Origin: Bradyrhizobium macuxiense
Lineage (GTDB): Bacteria; Pseudomonadota; Alphaproteobacteria; Rhizobiales; Xanthobacteraceae
DNA: 48,374 nt
NCBI RefSeq assembly: GCF_001542415.1
Contig: NZ_LNCU01000035.1
Coordinates: 8,033 to 56,406, forward strand
Reading direction: 5' to 3'
Shown here one piece after another: positions 7,947 through 16,925 of the stretch. Numbering within the stretch: the first letter of the stretch is position 1; the number at the start of each line of letters is the position of its first letter. The notes beneath the pieces are model-generated. The model was not told the DNA's origin. It was given only the letters and a program-made list of their open reading frames with translations, and searched no databases. The translations under genes and the position numbers were made by a program.

Positions 7947-8660
7947 TTACTGCTGCTGCGGCTCGGCTTTCGCAAAACGGTCGTCGAGCGCGTAGCCGGC
8001 GCCGCGCACGGTGCGGATCGGATCCTGCTCGCGGCCGGGATTGAGCAGCTTGCGCAGGCGGCCGATATGCACGTCGACGGTTCGCTCGTCGATATAGATG
8101 TCACGGCCCCAGACGCTGTCCAGCAGTTGCTCGCGGCTGAACACGCGGCCCGGATGCTCGAGGAAGAACTCGAGCAGGCGATACTCGGTCGGCCCGAGAT
8201 CGATCGGGCGCCCCGAGCGCGCCACACGGCGCTTCTCGCGGTCGAGCTCGATGTCGCCGTAGGTCAGCACGGTCGCGAGCCGCTCCGGGCTTGCGCGGCG
8301 CAACAGGCCCTTCACGCGCGCCAGCAGCTCCGGCACCGAGAACGGCTTGACGATGTAATCGTCGGCTCCGGTGGCGAGTCCGCGCACCCGCTCGCTCTCC
8401 TCGCCGCGCGCGGTGAGCATGATGATCGGAAGCTGCTTGGTCTCGGGCCGCGCCCGCAGGCGGCGGCACAGCTCGATGCCGGAAAGGCCCGGCAGCATCC
8501 AGTCAAGTACCACCAGATCGGGGATGCGCTCCTTGAGCCGTGTGTCGGCATCGTCGCCGCGCCCGACCGTTTCGACGTCGTAGCCTTCCGCGTCGAGGTT
8601 GTAGCGCAACAACGTTGTCAGCGCCTCCTCGTCTTCGACTACCAGAATGCGTGCGCTCAT
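7947..8660 (-). CDS. phoB: Phosphate regulon response regulator PhoB
   Basis: 237 aa OmpR/PhoB-class regulator. The receiver domain has the acidic pocket (E9, D10, E11), phosphoacceptor D53 in VVLDWMLPG, T83 and K105 in DYIVKPF. The C-terminal winged helix (about 135-228) has LGPTEYRLLEFFLEHPGRVFSREQLLDSVWG and RTVDVHIGRLRKLL. Phosphorylated PhoB binds Pho boxes and activates phosphate-starvation genes. It is the last gene of the pst-pho run, 59 bp after phoU; its sensor PhoR is encoded about 5 kb upstream at the head of the same cluster. Context and the full-length match make PhoB rather than another OmpR-class regulator nearly certain. Confidence 0.96.
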   Translation of the reverse strand: MSARILVVEDEEALTTLLRYNLDAEGYDVETVGRGDDADTRLKERIPDLVVLDWMLPGLSGIELCRRLRARPETKQLPIIMLTARGEESERVRGLATGADDYIVKPFSVPELLARVKGLLRRASPERLATVLTYGDIELDREKRRVARSGRPIDLGPTEYRLLEFFLEHPGRVFSREQLLDSVWGRDIYIDERTVDVHIGRLRKLLNPGREQDPIRTVRGAGYALDDRFAKAEPQQQ

Positions 8661-8719
8661 CGGTCTATGTTCTTTCTCTGTCTTGATCCGTTGCCCGGAC
8701 GCGAACCAAACACCCCCGG

Positions 8720-9439
8720 CTAGCCGTTGCCCGGCACCGTGGTCGCAAAGGTGGTCATGTCGCCCTTCGGGCGCTTGTCGGTGATCTGCTGGCCTTCGAT
8801 CATGTAGAATACGGTTTCGGCGATATTCGTCGCGTGGTCGCCGATCCGCTCGATGTTCTTGGCGCAGAACATCAGGTGGATACAGAACGAGATGTTGCGC
8901 GGATCCTCCATCATGTAGGTGAGCAGCTCGCGGAACAGCGACGTGCAGATCGCATCGACCTCCTCGTCGCCCTTCCAGACGTTCATCGCGGCCGGCAGGT
9001 CGTGCGCGGCGTAGGCGTCGAGCACCGACTTGACCTGCGACAGCACGAGGTCGGTCATGTGCTCCAGGCCGCGGATCAGCTTCAACGGCTGGAAATCGCT
9101 CTCCAGCGCCGCGACGCGCTTGCCCATGTTCTTGGCGAGGTCGCCGATCCGCTCGAGGTCGGTCGCCACCCGCATTGCGCTGACGATCTCGCGTAAATCG
9201 ATCGCCATCGGCTGCCGGCGCGCGATGGTCAGCACCGCGCGCTCCTCGATGACGCGCTGCAGGTTGTCGATCTCGATGTCGGCGGCGACGACGCGCTTGC
9301 CGAGCGCCACGTCGCGGCGGATCAAGGCGTCGACCGACTCGGTGATCATGCGTTCGACGAGGCCGCCCATCTCGGCGACCAGGCGGGTAAGTTCCTGCAG
9401 ATCGCTGTCGAATGCCTTGGCGGTATGTTCAGAAGCCAT
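8720..9439 (-). CDS. phoU: Phosphate signalling protein PhoU
   Basis: 239 aa, typical length, made of two PhoU repeats forming three-helix bundles. The repeats start at ELTRLVAEMGGLVERMITESVDALIRRD and at LEHMTDLVLSQVKSVLDAYAAHD; each has the metal-binding pattern ExxxD (DLERIGDLAKNMGKR and NIERIGDHATNIAE). PhoU links the PstSCAB transporter to PhoR and keeps the Pho regulon off when phosphate is plentiful. It follows pstB by 11 bp and precedes phoB. Confidence 0.97.
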   Translation of the reverse strand: MASEHTAKAFDSDLQELTRLVAEMGGLVERMITESVDALIRRDVALGKRVVAADIEIDNLQRVIEERAVLTIARRQPMAIDLREIVSAMRVATDLERIGDLAKNMGKRVAALESDFQPLKLIRGLEHMTDLVLSQVKSVLDAYAAHDLPAAMNVWKGDEEVDAICTSLFRELLTYMMEDPRNISFCIHLMFCAKNIERIGDHATNIAETVFYMIEGQQITDKRPKGDMTTFATTVPGNG

Positions 9440-9450
9440 CGCTTGTCTCC

Positions 9451-10269
9451 TCAGCCGAACCGGCCGGTGATGTAGTCCTGGGTGCGCCGATCGCTGGGCG
9501 ACGTGAAAATCTTGTTGGTGTCGTCGAACTCGATCAGCTCACCGAGATACATGAAGGCGGTCTTGTCGGAGACGCGCGCCGCCTGCTGCATGTTGTGGGT
9601 GACGATCGCGATCGTGTAGTCCTCGGACAGCTCCTGGATCAGCTCCTCGACCTTGGCGGTCGAGATCGGATCGAGTGCCGAGCACGGCTCGTCGAACAGG
9701 ATCACCTCGGGCCGCACCGCCACGGTGCGCGCGATGCACAGGCGCTGCTGCTGGCCGCCGGAGAGCGAGAGGCCCGAGGCGTTCAGCTTGTCCTTGACCT
9801 CGTTCCACAGCGCGCCGCCGCGCAGCGCCTTCTCGACGCGGTCGTCCATCTCCGACTTCGAGATCTTCTCGTAGAGACGAATGCCGAAGGCGATGTTCTC
9901 ATAGATCGTCATCGGGAACGGCGTCGGCTTCTGGAACACCATGCCGACCCGCGCGCGCAACAGGTTGAGGTCGAGCTTGGCATCGAGGATGTTGGTCTGG
10001 TCCAGCATCAGCTGGCCGACGGCGCGCTGCCCTGGATAGAGATCATACATCCGGTTGAAGATGCGCAGCAGCGTCGACTTGCCGCAGCCCGACGGACCGA
10101 TGAACGCCGTGACGCGGTTGGTGCCGAGCGTCAGGTTGATGTTCTTCAGCGCGTGGTGCTCGCCGTAATAGAAATTGAGGTTGCGCGCCGTGACTTTGGG
10201 GGCGGCCTCCGGGAGCGGCACCTGGGGAACGTGGCTCGCGACGGTTGTCGAAACTGAAAGCTCTGTCAT
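9451..10269 (-). CDS. pstB: Phosphate ABC transporter ATP-binding protein PstB
   Basis: 272 aa from the ATG at 10269, which overlaps the pstA stop as ATGA. ABC ATPase with Walker [10 protein letters not shown] (58-66), Q-loop [19 protein letters not shown], signature LSGGQQQR, Walker [14 protein letters not shown] and the switch His in [24 protein letters not shown]. The QKPTPFPM and FMYLGELIE motifs are specific to PstB. It energises high-affinity phosphate import at the inner membrane with PstA and PstC. An N-terminal extension of about 25 residues precedes the ABC domain. Confidence 0.98.
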   Translation of the reverse strand: MTELSVSTTVASHVPQVPLPEAAPKVTARNLNFYYGEHHALKNINLTLGTNRVTAFIGPSGCGKSTLLRIFNRMYDLYPGQRAVGQLMLDQTNILDAKLDLNLLRARVGMVFQKPTPFPMTIYENIAFGIRLYEKISKSEMDDRVEKALRGGALWNEVKDKLNASGLSLSGGQQQRLCIARTVAVRPEVILFDEPCSALDPISTAKVEELIQELSEDYTIAIVTHNMQQAARVSDKTAFMYLGELIEFDDTNKIFTSPSDRRTQDYITGRFG

Positions 10270-11111
10270 TTTGCGGCCCTTTCGGCACCAAGGATGCGCG
10301 CGCCGATATTGAGCGCGAGCACGGTGAACGTGATGAGCAATGCGCCGCTCCACGCCAACTCCTTCCAGTAGGCGTAGGGGCTTTGTACGAAGTTGTTGAT
10401 GGTCACCGGCAGGTTGGCCATCGTCTTATTCAGGCTCAGGCTGAAGAACTGGTTCGAGAGCGCGGTGAACAGCAGCGGCGCAGTTTCGCCGGCGACGCGG
10501 GCGGTCGCCAGCAGCACGCCGGTGATCAGACCCGACCGGGCGGCACGATAGGCGATCCGCTTGATCACCAGCGAGCGCGGGAGGCCGAGCGCGGACGCCG
10601 CCTCGCGCAACGGATTGGGCACCAGCAGCAGCATGTCCTCGGTGGTGCGCACCACGACCGGGATCACGATCACGGCGAGCGCGAGCGAGCCTGCGATCGC
10701 CGAGAAGCCGCGCATCGGCACCACGACGGCGCCATAGATGAACAGGCCGATGATGATCGAAGGCGCGCTCAGCAGGATGTCGTTGATGAAGCGGATCACC
10801 GAGGTGAGCTTGTCGTGCCGGCCGTATTCGGCAAGGTAGGTGCCGGCGAACAGGCCGAGCGGCGCACCGATGCCGACCCCGATCACCGTCATGATGATCG
10901 AGCCGACGATGGCGTTCAGAAGACCGCCTTCGGTCGAGCCCGGCGGCGGCGTGTTCTGGGTGAAGAGCTGCACGCTGAGGCCCGCAACGCCGTTGTAGAG
11001 CAGCGTGAGCAGGATCAGCGCCAGCCAGGTGACGCCGAACAATGCGGCGCCGATGCAAAGCGCGCGGACGATGATGTCGCTGCGACGGCGGGATTTGTAA
11101 ATCGGATTCAT
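10266..11111 (-). CDS. pstA: Phosphate ABC transporter permease PstA
   Basis: 281 aa with six predicted membrane segments; the first follows a basic N-terminus ([12 protein letters not shown]). The permease loop [59 protein letters not shown] contains the EAA-type motif that docks on PstB. Forms the inner-membrane channel with PstC. It starts 4 bp after pstC ends and overlaps pstB by 4 bp, so all three are one translationally linked unit. Confidence 0.97.
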   Translation of the reverse strand: MNPIYKSRRRSDIIVRALCIGAALFGVTWLALILLTLLYNGVAGLSVQLFTQNTPPPGSTEGGLLNAIVGSIIMTVIGVGIGAPLGLFAGTYLAEYGRHDKLTSVIRFINDILLSAPSIIIGLFIYGAVVVPMRGFSAIAGSLALAVIVIPVVVRTTEDMLLLVPNPLREAASALGLPRSLVIKRIAYRAARSGLITGVLLATARVAGETAPLLFTALSNQFFSLSLNKTMANLPVTINNFVQSPYAYWKELAWSGALLITFTVLALNIGARILGAERAAK

Positions 11112-11115
11112 GGCG

Positions 11116-12114
11116 TCACTTCCCCGCCTTCTTTTCCAGCCGCAGCAGCATCAGCCGCGCTCCGGCGAGCACAAAGAAGGTCAGCACGAACAGGAGCAGG
11201 CCGAGCAGGATCAGGCCGGACTGGTGCAGGCCGTCGCTCTCGGCGAATTCGGAGGCGATCGCCGCCGAGATCGTGGTGCCCGGCGCGAAGATCGACGACG
11301 AGATGCGGAACGAGTTGCCGATGATGAAGGTCACCGCCATGGTCTCGCCGAGCGCGCGGCCGAGCGCCAGCATGACGCCGCCGATCACGCCGACGCGGGT
11401 ATAGGGGATCACGACGTTGCGGACGACTTCCCAGGTGGTGCAACCCATGCCGTAGGCGGCTTCCTTGAGCACCGGGGGCACGGTCTTGAACACGTCGACC
11501 GAGATCGCGGTGATGAAGGGCAGCACCATGATCGCGAGGATCAGCGACGCGTTGAACAGGCTGAGATAGGACGGCGGGCCGGCAAACACGGCGTTCAGCA
11601 CCGGCACGTTCTCGAAGATCCTGATCATGAACGGCTGGAACGTGTTGGCCAGGAACGGGCCGAGCACGAAGAAGCCCCACATGCCGTAGATGATCGACGG
11701 AATGCCGGCGAGCAGTTCGACCGCGATGCCGATCGGGCGGCGCAGCCATTGCGGGCACAACTCGGTCAGGAACACGGCGATGCCGATGCCGACCGGAATG
11801 GCGATCAGCATTGCGATCGCCGACGTGACCAGCGTGCCGTAGACCGGGCCGACGGCGCCGAGGATCGGCGGATCGGCCGAGGGCGCCCAACGCTGGGTCC
11901 ACAGGAAGGCGAAGCCGTATTCCCGCATAGCAGGCCACGCGCCGACGATCAGCGACAGGATGATGCCGCCGAGGATCACGAGAACGGAAATCGCGGAAAT
12001 GCGGGTGACCCAATAGAAGGTGGCGTCACCGAGCTTGAAGGCGCTGAGGGCCTTGGCGCGATCGTAAGGTCCGGCGGCTTCCATCACATCGCTCTGAACA
12101 GCCATGTCTGCCAC
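11116..12114 (-). CDS. pstC: Phosphate ABC transporter permease PstC
   Basis: 332 aa. A cytoplasmic N-terminus of about 40 residues precedes six membrane segments; the EAA loop is [47 protein letters not shown], with the [10 protein letters not shown] motif characteristic of PstC. A GTG at 12114 is taken as the start because a Shine-Dalgarno-like AGGGG sits 6 nt before it; the ATG at 12105 is an alternative three codons later. It lies 215 bp downstream of pstS, separated by a hairpin (12287-12306) that may lower pstCAB expression relative to pstS. Confidence 0.96.
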   Translation of the reverse strand: MADMAVQSDVMEAAGPYDRAKALSAFKLGDATFYWVTRISAISVLVILGGIILSLIVGAWPAMREYGFAFLWTQRWAPSADPPILGAVGPVYGTLVTSAIAMLIAIPVGIGIAVFLTELCPQWLRRPIGIAVELLAGIPSIIYGMWGFFVLGPFLANTFQPFMIRIFENVPVLNAVFAGPPSYLSLFNASLILAIMVLPFITAISVDVFKTVPPVLKEAAYGMGCTTWEVVRNVVIPYTRVGVIGGVMLALGRALGETMAVTFIIGNSFRISSSIFAPGTTISAAIASEFAESDGLHQSGLILLGLLLFVLTFFVLAGARLMLLRLEKKAGK

Positions 12115-12286
12115 GCCAATCCCCTCTCTAGTATGTGAATGCTACTCAAACCGCCACGCCCCCGAAGCGATCGTCACCGACGATTTTCTGACACCGGCGT
12201 CGTTCCAGTTGCGCCTCCCGGGGCGCAAGTGCCGGACTCCACGGTTCTTCTGATATTGATGGAGTCCGGATCCGGTTGCCTTGGCT

Positions 12287-12306
12287 GTGCCGCCCGCAGG
12301 CGGCAC
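12287..12306 (-). terminator. Hairpin between pstS and pstC (attenuating or mRNA-stabilising)
   Basis: A perfect 8-bp stem, GTGCCGCC/GGCGGCAC, with a 4-nt loop, 23 bp after the pstS stop. No T tract follows on the minus strand, so I read it as a processing or stabilising stem-loop rather than a full terminator. Such a structure would favour more PstS than permease. Confidence 0.5.
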
Positions 12307-12329
12307 GGCTTTCGTTCGAAGCGTTGGAC

Positions 12330-13340
12330 TTAGCTCTTGATCTCGGAGGTCCAGGTCTTCTCGATCTGCTGGACGACGTTGTCCGGCATCGGGATGTAGT
12401 CGAGCTCCTCGGCCATCTTGTCGCCGGTCTTGAACGCCCAGCGGAAGAACTTGATCGCTTCCTGGGACGCCGCCTTGTCGGTCGCGTCCTTGTGCATCAG
12501 GATGAAGGTCGCCGCGGTGATCGGCCAGGACTTGTCGCCGGGCTGGTCGGTGAGGATCACGTAGTAGCCGGGCGCATGCGACCAGTCGGCGTTGGAAGCG
12601 GCGGCCTGGAACGCGTCAACCGTCGGCTGCACGGTCTTGCCACCCTTGTTGACCATGCCGGTGTAGGTCAGCTTGTTCTGCTTGGCGTAGGCATACTCGA
12701 CATAGCCGATCGAGTTCTTGGTCTGGCTGATGTTGCCGGATACGCCCTCGTTGCCCTTGGCGCCGACGCCGGTCGGCCATTCGACCGCGGTGCCCTCGCC
12801 GACCTTGCTCTTCCACTCGGCGCTGGCCTTTGAGAGATAGTTGGTGAAGTTGAAGGTGGTGCCCGAACCGTCCGAGCGGCGGACCACGGTGATCGCGGCC
12901 GAGGGCAGGTTCACCTTCGGATTGAGCTTCTTGATCGCCGGATCATCCCACTTGGTGATCTTGCCGAGATAGATGTTGGCGAGGGTCTCACCGTCGAACA
13001 CCATGTCGCCCGGCTTCACGCCGTCGAGGTTCACGACCGGAACGATCGCGCCCATGACCATCGGCCACTGAACGAGGCCGTCCTTCTCGAGCTGCTCGAC
13101 CTTGAGCGGCATATCGCTCGCGCCGAAGGTGACGGTCTTGGCCTGGATCTGCTTGATGCCGCCGCCGGAGCCGATCGACTGATAGTTCAGACCGTTGCCG
13201 GTCTCCTTCTTGTAGGCGTCAGCCCACTTCGAATAGATCGGAAACGGGAACGTCGCGCCCGCGCCGGTAATATCGGCAGCGAAGGCCGACGTCGAAGCGG
13301 CGACAAGGCCGGCCGCGACGATAGTCTTGATGAAATTCAT
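12330..13340 (-). CDS. pstS: Periplasmic phosphate-binding protein PstS
   Basis: 336 aa from the ATG at 13340. Signal peptide [21 protein letters not shown], cleaved before ADITGAG. The mature N-terminus [18 protein letters not shown] and the phosphate-binding loops ([25 protein letters not shown]) match PstS closely. The protein captures phosphate in the periplasm for PstCAB. First gene of the transporter set, preceded by the Pho box at 13428-13456 and separated from phoR by 136 bp, so it is probably transcribed from its own PhoB-dependent promoter. Confidence 0.97.
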   Translation of the reverse strand: MNFIKTIVAAGLVAASTSAFAADITGAGATFPFPIYSKWADAYKKETGNGLNYQSIGSGGGIKQIQAKTVTFGASDMPLKVEQLEKDGLVQWPMVMGAIVPVVNLDGVKPGDMVFDGETLANIYLGKITKWDDPAIKKLNPKVNLPSAAITVVRRSDGSGTTFNFTNYLSKASAEWKSKVGEGTAVEWPTGVGAKGNEGVSGNISQTKNSIGYVEYAYAKQNKLTYTGMVNKGGKTVQPTVDAFQAAASNADWSHAPGYYVILTDQPGDKSWPITAATFILMHKDATDKAASQEAIKFFRWAFKTGDKMAEELDYIPMPDNVVQQIEKTWTSEIKS

Positions 13341-13427
13341 GGGGTCGTCTCCATCATGTGGGCGAAGCGCCGAATGCGCCCGATCGCGCCCACGCCGGTC
13401 CATCTAGGAGCGGTCGGTGCTGCTTTT

Positions 13428-13456
13428 ACGACGGTTGGATGACAGCTGGATGACAC
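13428..13456 (-). promoter_or_regulatory. Pho box upstream of pstS
   Basis: Three heptamers on the minus strand spaced exactly 11 bp apart: GTGTCAT (13450-13456), CTGTCAT (13439-13445) and CCGTCGT (13428-13434), joined by CCAG and CCAA. The established PhoB site is a direct repeat of CTGTCAT with 4-bp linkers; the second heptamer is perfect and the first differs by one base. It lies 88-116 bp before the pstS ATG, where PhoB would act. Confidence 0.93.
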
Positions 13457-13476
13457 ATCTAAGCAACTGAAATCGC

Positions 13477-14781
13477 TTAGCTTTGCACCGGCAAGGAGGT
13501 CTTCGGACGAGGAAAACAGGCGGTAAAAGTCGCACCGCTTTTCGGCACGCTTTCGATCAAAAGACGGCCGCGGTGACGGTTAAGAATATGTTTCACCAAT
13601 GATAATCCGAGGCCTGTTCCGCCCTGGTTGCGGCTGTCGCCGACGTCCACCCGATAGAACCGCTCGGTGAGCCGCGGCAGGTGCTCCGGCGCGATGCCGG
13701 GGCCGAAATCCCGTACCATGACACGGATTTCGGGGTTCGCCTCGCCCGGCGCCGGCTGGCTCAGCGACACTATGACGCGGCCACCGGAGGCGCCGTATTT
13801 GAGCGCGTTCTCGATCAGGTTCTCGAACAGCCGCAGCAGCTCCTCGCGGTCGCCGGCGATCGTGACCGGCGTCGGCGGCAGATCGAGCTCGATCTCGACC
13901 TGACGCTCGCTCGCCAGCGCCTCGAGTCCGTCGACCACCTGGCGGATGATGGGGGCGATGTCGATCAGGGCTTCGGGCCGGACATGCGCCGAGAGCTCCA
14001 CCCGCGACAGCGACAGCAGGTCGTCGATCAGCCGCGCCATGCGGGTGGCCTGGGTATGCATGATGCCGAGGAAGCGCTCGCGCGCCCTCGTGTCGTCCCG
14101 CGCCGGGCCCTGCAGCGTGTCGATGAAGCCGGACAGCGCCGCCAGCGGCGTGCGCAGCTCGTGGCTCGCATTGGCGACGAAATCGGCGCGCATCTCCTCG
14201 ACCCGGCGCAACGGCGTCTGATCGTGGAAAGTCATCAGCATGCACTTGTCGGTGCCGCCGAACAGGGTGGGCACCGGAACCGGCGTGATGATCAATTCCA
14301 TCCAGCGATCGACCGGCACATGGTCGGTATAGGTGGCGCGGCGCGGCTCGGTGGTCGCGATCGCCTCGCGCAGCGCGGTGATGATCTCCGGCGAACGCAG
14401 CGCGAATTGCGCCAGTTCGTTCTTGCGCAGCGCCGGCGCGAGCTGCGCGGCGGCGGCGTTGAGGTGGATGACGCGGCCGGCGCGATCGAGCAGCACGGCC
14501 GGATCCGGCATGCCGGCGACGACGGCGCTGACCGCGGAGGCCTCGACCGGATTGACGCCACGGACATCCTCGCGCGACGTCGAGGCATCGTGCAGCCGCC
14601 ACGGCACCAGGGCTGCGGCCGCGATGCAGGCGAATATCGCGCAGGCCCGCACCAACGACAGCTCGCCGAGCGCGACGACCACGCTCAGCGCCAGCGCGGC
14701 CGCGAGCAGGATGATCGCGGCGTGCCGCAGCCGATCCGGCCACGGCGAGAACATGGAGGAAGGAGAATCGTCAATTGCCAT
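13477..14781 (-). CDS. phoR: Phosphate regulon sensor histidine kinase PhoR
   Basis: 434 aa inner-membrane kinase. Two hydrophobic segments (about 20-40 and 45-60) anchor the N-terminus; a PAS domain follows (about 85-190, with GMPDPAVLLDRAGRVIHLN). The HisKA box NASHELRTPLAAL has phosphoacceptor H207; the ATPase domain shows the N box (NLIENALKYG), G1 (VRDFGPGIAPEHL) and G2 (GGTGLGLSLVKHIL). It phosphorylates PhoB when PstSCAB/PhoU signal low phosphate. It opens the pho cluster, with pstS 136 bp downstream, an order common in Rhizobiales. Start at the ATG at 14781; the ATG at residue 10 is possible. Confidence 0.95.
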   Translation of the reverse strand: MAIDDSPSSMFSPWPDRLRHAAIILLAAALALSVVVALGELSLVRACAIFACIAAAALVPWRLHDASTSREDVRGVNPVEASAVSAVVAGMPDPAVLLDRAGRVIHLNAAAAQLAPALRKNELAQFALRSPEIITALREAIATTEPRRATYTDHVPVDRWMELIITPVPVPTLFGGTDKCMLMTFHDQTPLRRVEEMRADFVANASHELRTPLAALSGFIDTLQGPARDDTRARERFLGIMHTQATRMARLIDDLLSLSRVELSAHVRPEALIDIAPIIRQVVDGLEALASERQVEIELDLPPTPVTIAGDREELLRLFENLIENALKYGASGGRVIVSLSQPAPGEANPEIRVMVRDFGPGIAPEHLPRLTERFYRVDVGDSRNQGGTGLGLSLVKHILNRHRGRLLIESVPKSGATFTACFPRPKTSLPVQS

Positions 14782-14865
14782 CGCGGCGGCTTTCTTCCCG
14801 TCGGTTCATGTCCCGCTCAGGCGATGTCAAATCGACGTCGCGCAAGGAGACATCTGGCCGCTTCG

Positions 14866-15921
14866 TCAGGCGCCGGAGTCACCGCGCTTGCGGACATAAA
14901 CCGCCTCGTGGTGCGGTTCGGCGCGGGGACCCGAATCAGCCTGCGGCAGCTGTTTGAGTCGGGCGCCGACGATAACCTCCCGAAACGTCAGCAAGATTAC
15001 AGATATGACGAACGGCACAATATAGTAGAGGAGCCGAAACAGCAGCATGCCCCCGAGCAGGTCCTCGCGGTCCATCTGCCAGAGGCCGACCAGCATGGCG
15101 GCATCGAACACCCCGAGGCCGCCGGGGGAATGGCTGGCGAAGCCGAGCAGTGTCGCCGATACGAAGATGACGGCGACCACGACGAACCCCAGATTCGGCT
15201 CGTCCGGCACCAGCACGTACATCGCGAGCGCGCAGAAGCCGAGGTCGATGATACCGATCGCGATCTGCAGCAGCGTCAGCGGCCCGCCTGGCAGGGTCAC
15301 CGTCCACGGGCCGCGGCCGACCGCGCGCGGCTGGGTCCAGACCCAGACCACATAGGCGACCAGCGCCGTGATGATCGCGAATGCCAGGGTGCGATTGAGC
15401 CAGGGCGGCAGCTGGTCGATGTTGGCGGCGGCCTCCGGATGATAGGCGATGCCGAGGCCGAGCACTGCCGCGTTGCCGAGCCAGAAGGTAAGGCCGGCGA
15501 GGAAGCAGATCTTGGCGACGTCGATCGCGTTCAGGCCCGAGGCCGAGTAGATGCGGTAGCGCACCGCGCCGCCCGTGAAGACGCTGGCGCCGACATTGTG
15601 GCCGATCGAATAGGAGGTGAACGCCGCGAGCGCGTTGATGCGATACGGCACATGGGCATGCCCGATCGCGCGCACCGCAAACAGATCGTAGAAGGTCAGC
15701 GTGAAGTAGCCGGCTGCGACGAACAGCGCCGCGAGCGCAATCTGACGCGGCTCGGTGCTCTTGATGGCCTCGATCACCTCGTTGGTGTCGATGCCGCGCA
15801 GCATATGATAGAGGACGTAGCAGGCGATGCCGATAACGGCGATGCTGATCACAACACCCAGCTTATGCAGGATCTGCTTCTGGCGCAGAAACGCCATCGC
15901 CCTGCGTATTGCTTCCAGCAT
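14866..15921 (-). CDS. LPG-synthase transmembrane-type (UPF0104/YbhN-like) protein
   Basis: 351 aa integral membrane protein with about eight hydrophobic segments. The sequence TSYSIGHNVGASVFTGGAVRYRIYSASGL and FASHSPGGLGVFDAAMLVGL are typical of the lysylphosphatidylglycerol synthase flippase domain (also called UPF0104). In MprF this domain flips aminoacyl-phosphatidylglycerol. Here the soluble aminoacyl-transferase half is missing, as in the many stand-alone relatives, so it could be a lipid flippase or unrelated transporter. It lies 84 bp upstream of phoR on the same strand and could be transcribed into it. The 293 bp upstream hold no clear gene; a short palindrome AAACGCGTTT is at 16041-16050. 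Confidence 0.8.
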   Translation of the reverse strand: MLEAIRRAMAFLRQKQILHKLGVVISIAVIGIACYVLYHMLRGIDTNEVIEAIKSTEPRQIALAALFVAAGYFTLTFYDLFAVRAIGHAHVPYRINALAAFTSYSIGHNVGASVFTGGAVRYRIYSASGLNAIDVAKICFLAGLTFWLGNAAVLGLGIAYHPEAAANIDQLPPWLNRTLAFAIITALVAYVVWVWTQPRAVGRGPWTVTLPGGPLTLLQIAIGIIDLGFCALAMYVLVPDEPNLGFVVVAVIFVSATLLGFASHSPGGLGVFDAAMLVGLWQMDREDLLGGMLLFRLLYYIVPFVISVILLTFREVIVGARLKQLPQADSGPRAEPHHEAVYVRKRGDSGA

Positions 15922-16214
15922 CTAGACCTCGAATTGCGATCCCGCGACGGCGGCTCCCGGGCGAACCCCGCCGACGCTCCGCTGTTCCCTGAACCCTGTA
16001 GCGCGTTTTGAGCGGGAGTGGAATTCGTCAAACAACGATAAAACGCGTTTCTTCAAGATATTAGGGACTATTCATGACGACGCATGGACAAATTTGAGCG
16101 TTTCCCGCCACACGGACAAGACCTTGACAAGCCGGTGCGTCAGATAGCCCGTGATACCGCTGACAAGGCAGACCGGAAAAATACGGGGAGCAGGCGGCGG
16201 CGCGTCGCTGTACC

Positions 16215-16682
16215 TCAGGACTTCGGTCCGATGTCGGCGAGATAGCCGGCGGCGAACGCCTTGGCCTGGTCGGCGAAGATCGCCATCGCGGTGGTCATGC
16301 GACGAAAGCCGAAGGACGCGTAGAACGGCTCCCTGTCGGGCACCGAATAGAGAATGATCTTGCGGTGCCCGGCCGACAGGCGAACCAGCCGTTGCACGAT
16401 CTCCTTACCGAGCCCGCGGCCCTGATGGGTCGGATGCACGGCGATGTCGCAGAGATAGGCGCAGTCGCGGCCGTCGGCGAGCGCGCGGCCGGCGCCGACC
16501 AGCCGGCCGTCCCCGAAGGCGAAGACGCGAAACATGCTGTTGCCGAACACGAGCTTCAGGTCGGCGGCGCTCTTGTCGCCGAGCGGCGCCACGCGGTAGA
16601 GCGCCGACAGTTCGTCCCAGTCGATCGCGGACAGATCGTCGCGCCAGGCGAGCGGAGAGGAGCCAGGCCCGCTCATCGTCAT
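16215..16682 (-). CDS. GNAT-family N-acetyltransferase
   Basis: 155 aa. Single GNAT domain: AYLCDIAVHPTHQGRGLGKEIVQRLVRLS contains the acetyl-CoA pyrophosphate loop (QGRGLG) and the preceding beta-4 strand; IILYSVPDREPFYASFGFRRM is the conserved C-terminal strand and Tyr region. Substrate unknown. The ATG at 16682 overlaps the stop of the SelW-like gene as ATGA, so this is the last gene of the tetR-dehalogenase-SelW-GNAT operon; another ATG at 16676 is possible. The short N-terminus contains no membrane segment or signal. Confidence 0.85.
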   Translation of the reverse strand: MTMSGPGSSPLAWRDDLSAIDWDELSALYRVAPLGDKSAADLKLVFGNSMFRVFAFGDGRLVGAGRALADGRDCAYLCDIAVHPTHQGRGLGKEIVQRLVRLSAGHRKIILYSVPDREPFYASFGFRRMTTAMAIFADQAKAFAAGYLADIGPKS

Positions 16683-16906
16683 GCCCGCGCCGCAGCGACC
16701 GCAGCGACGATTTCGCCGGCATCGGGGAAATGCCCCTTGGCGCGCTTGGCGACGACCTTGTCGCCGAGCTTGACCTCGAAGATGCCGCCCTTGCCGGGCA
16801 CCAGCACGGCATCGAGCCCGAGGCGCTCGCGCAGCAGCGCGGCGACCTCCTTCGCGCGTTTCTCGTAACCGCAGGGCCGGCAATAGGTGATCGAGAGATC
16901 GGTCAT
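16679..16906 (-). CDS. SelW/SelT/SelH-family thioredoxin-fold protein (Cys form)
   Basis: 75 aa. The redox motif C9-R-P-C12 follows the first strand (SITYCRPCGY), the family CxxC/CxxU site with cysteine instead of selenocysteine; GKGGIFEVKLGDKVVAKRAKGHFPD is the second conserved block (the F-E-V-x-x-x-G region and the FP motif). These small cytosolic proteins are presumed thiol oxidoreductases; their substrates are mostly unknown. ATG at 16906 is preceded by GGAGAG; no upstream in-frame start keeps the fold. It sits 19 bp after the dehalogenase and overlaps the GNAT gene by 4 bp. Confidence 0.88.
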   Translation of the reverse strand: MTDLSITYCRPCGYEKRAKEVAALLRERLGLDAVLVPGKGGIFEVKLGDKVVAKRAKGHFPDAGEIVAAVAAARA

Positions 16907-16925
16907 GTCATGCTCTCCCATCCGT

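Noticed and set aside
12139..12333. A 64-codon frame between pstS and pstC
   Set aside because: Plus strand inside the pst operon, spanning the hairpin; no sign of a real gene.
13681..16011. A 776-codon open frame on the plus strand, antisense to phoR and its neighbour
   Set aside because: Composition is Arg/Gln/His-rich, typical of antisense high-GC frames; no recognisable domain or ribosome-binding site, and strong genes lie on the other strand.
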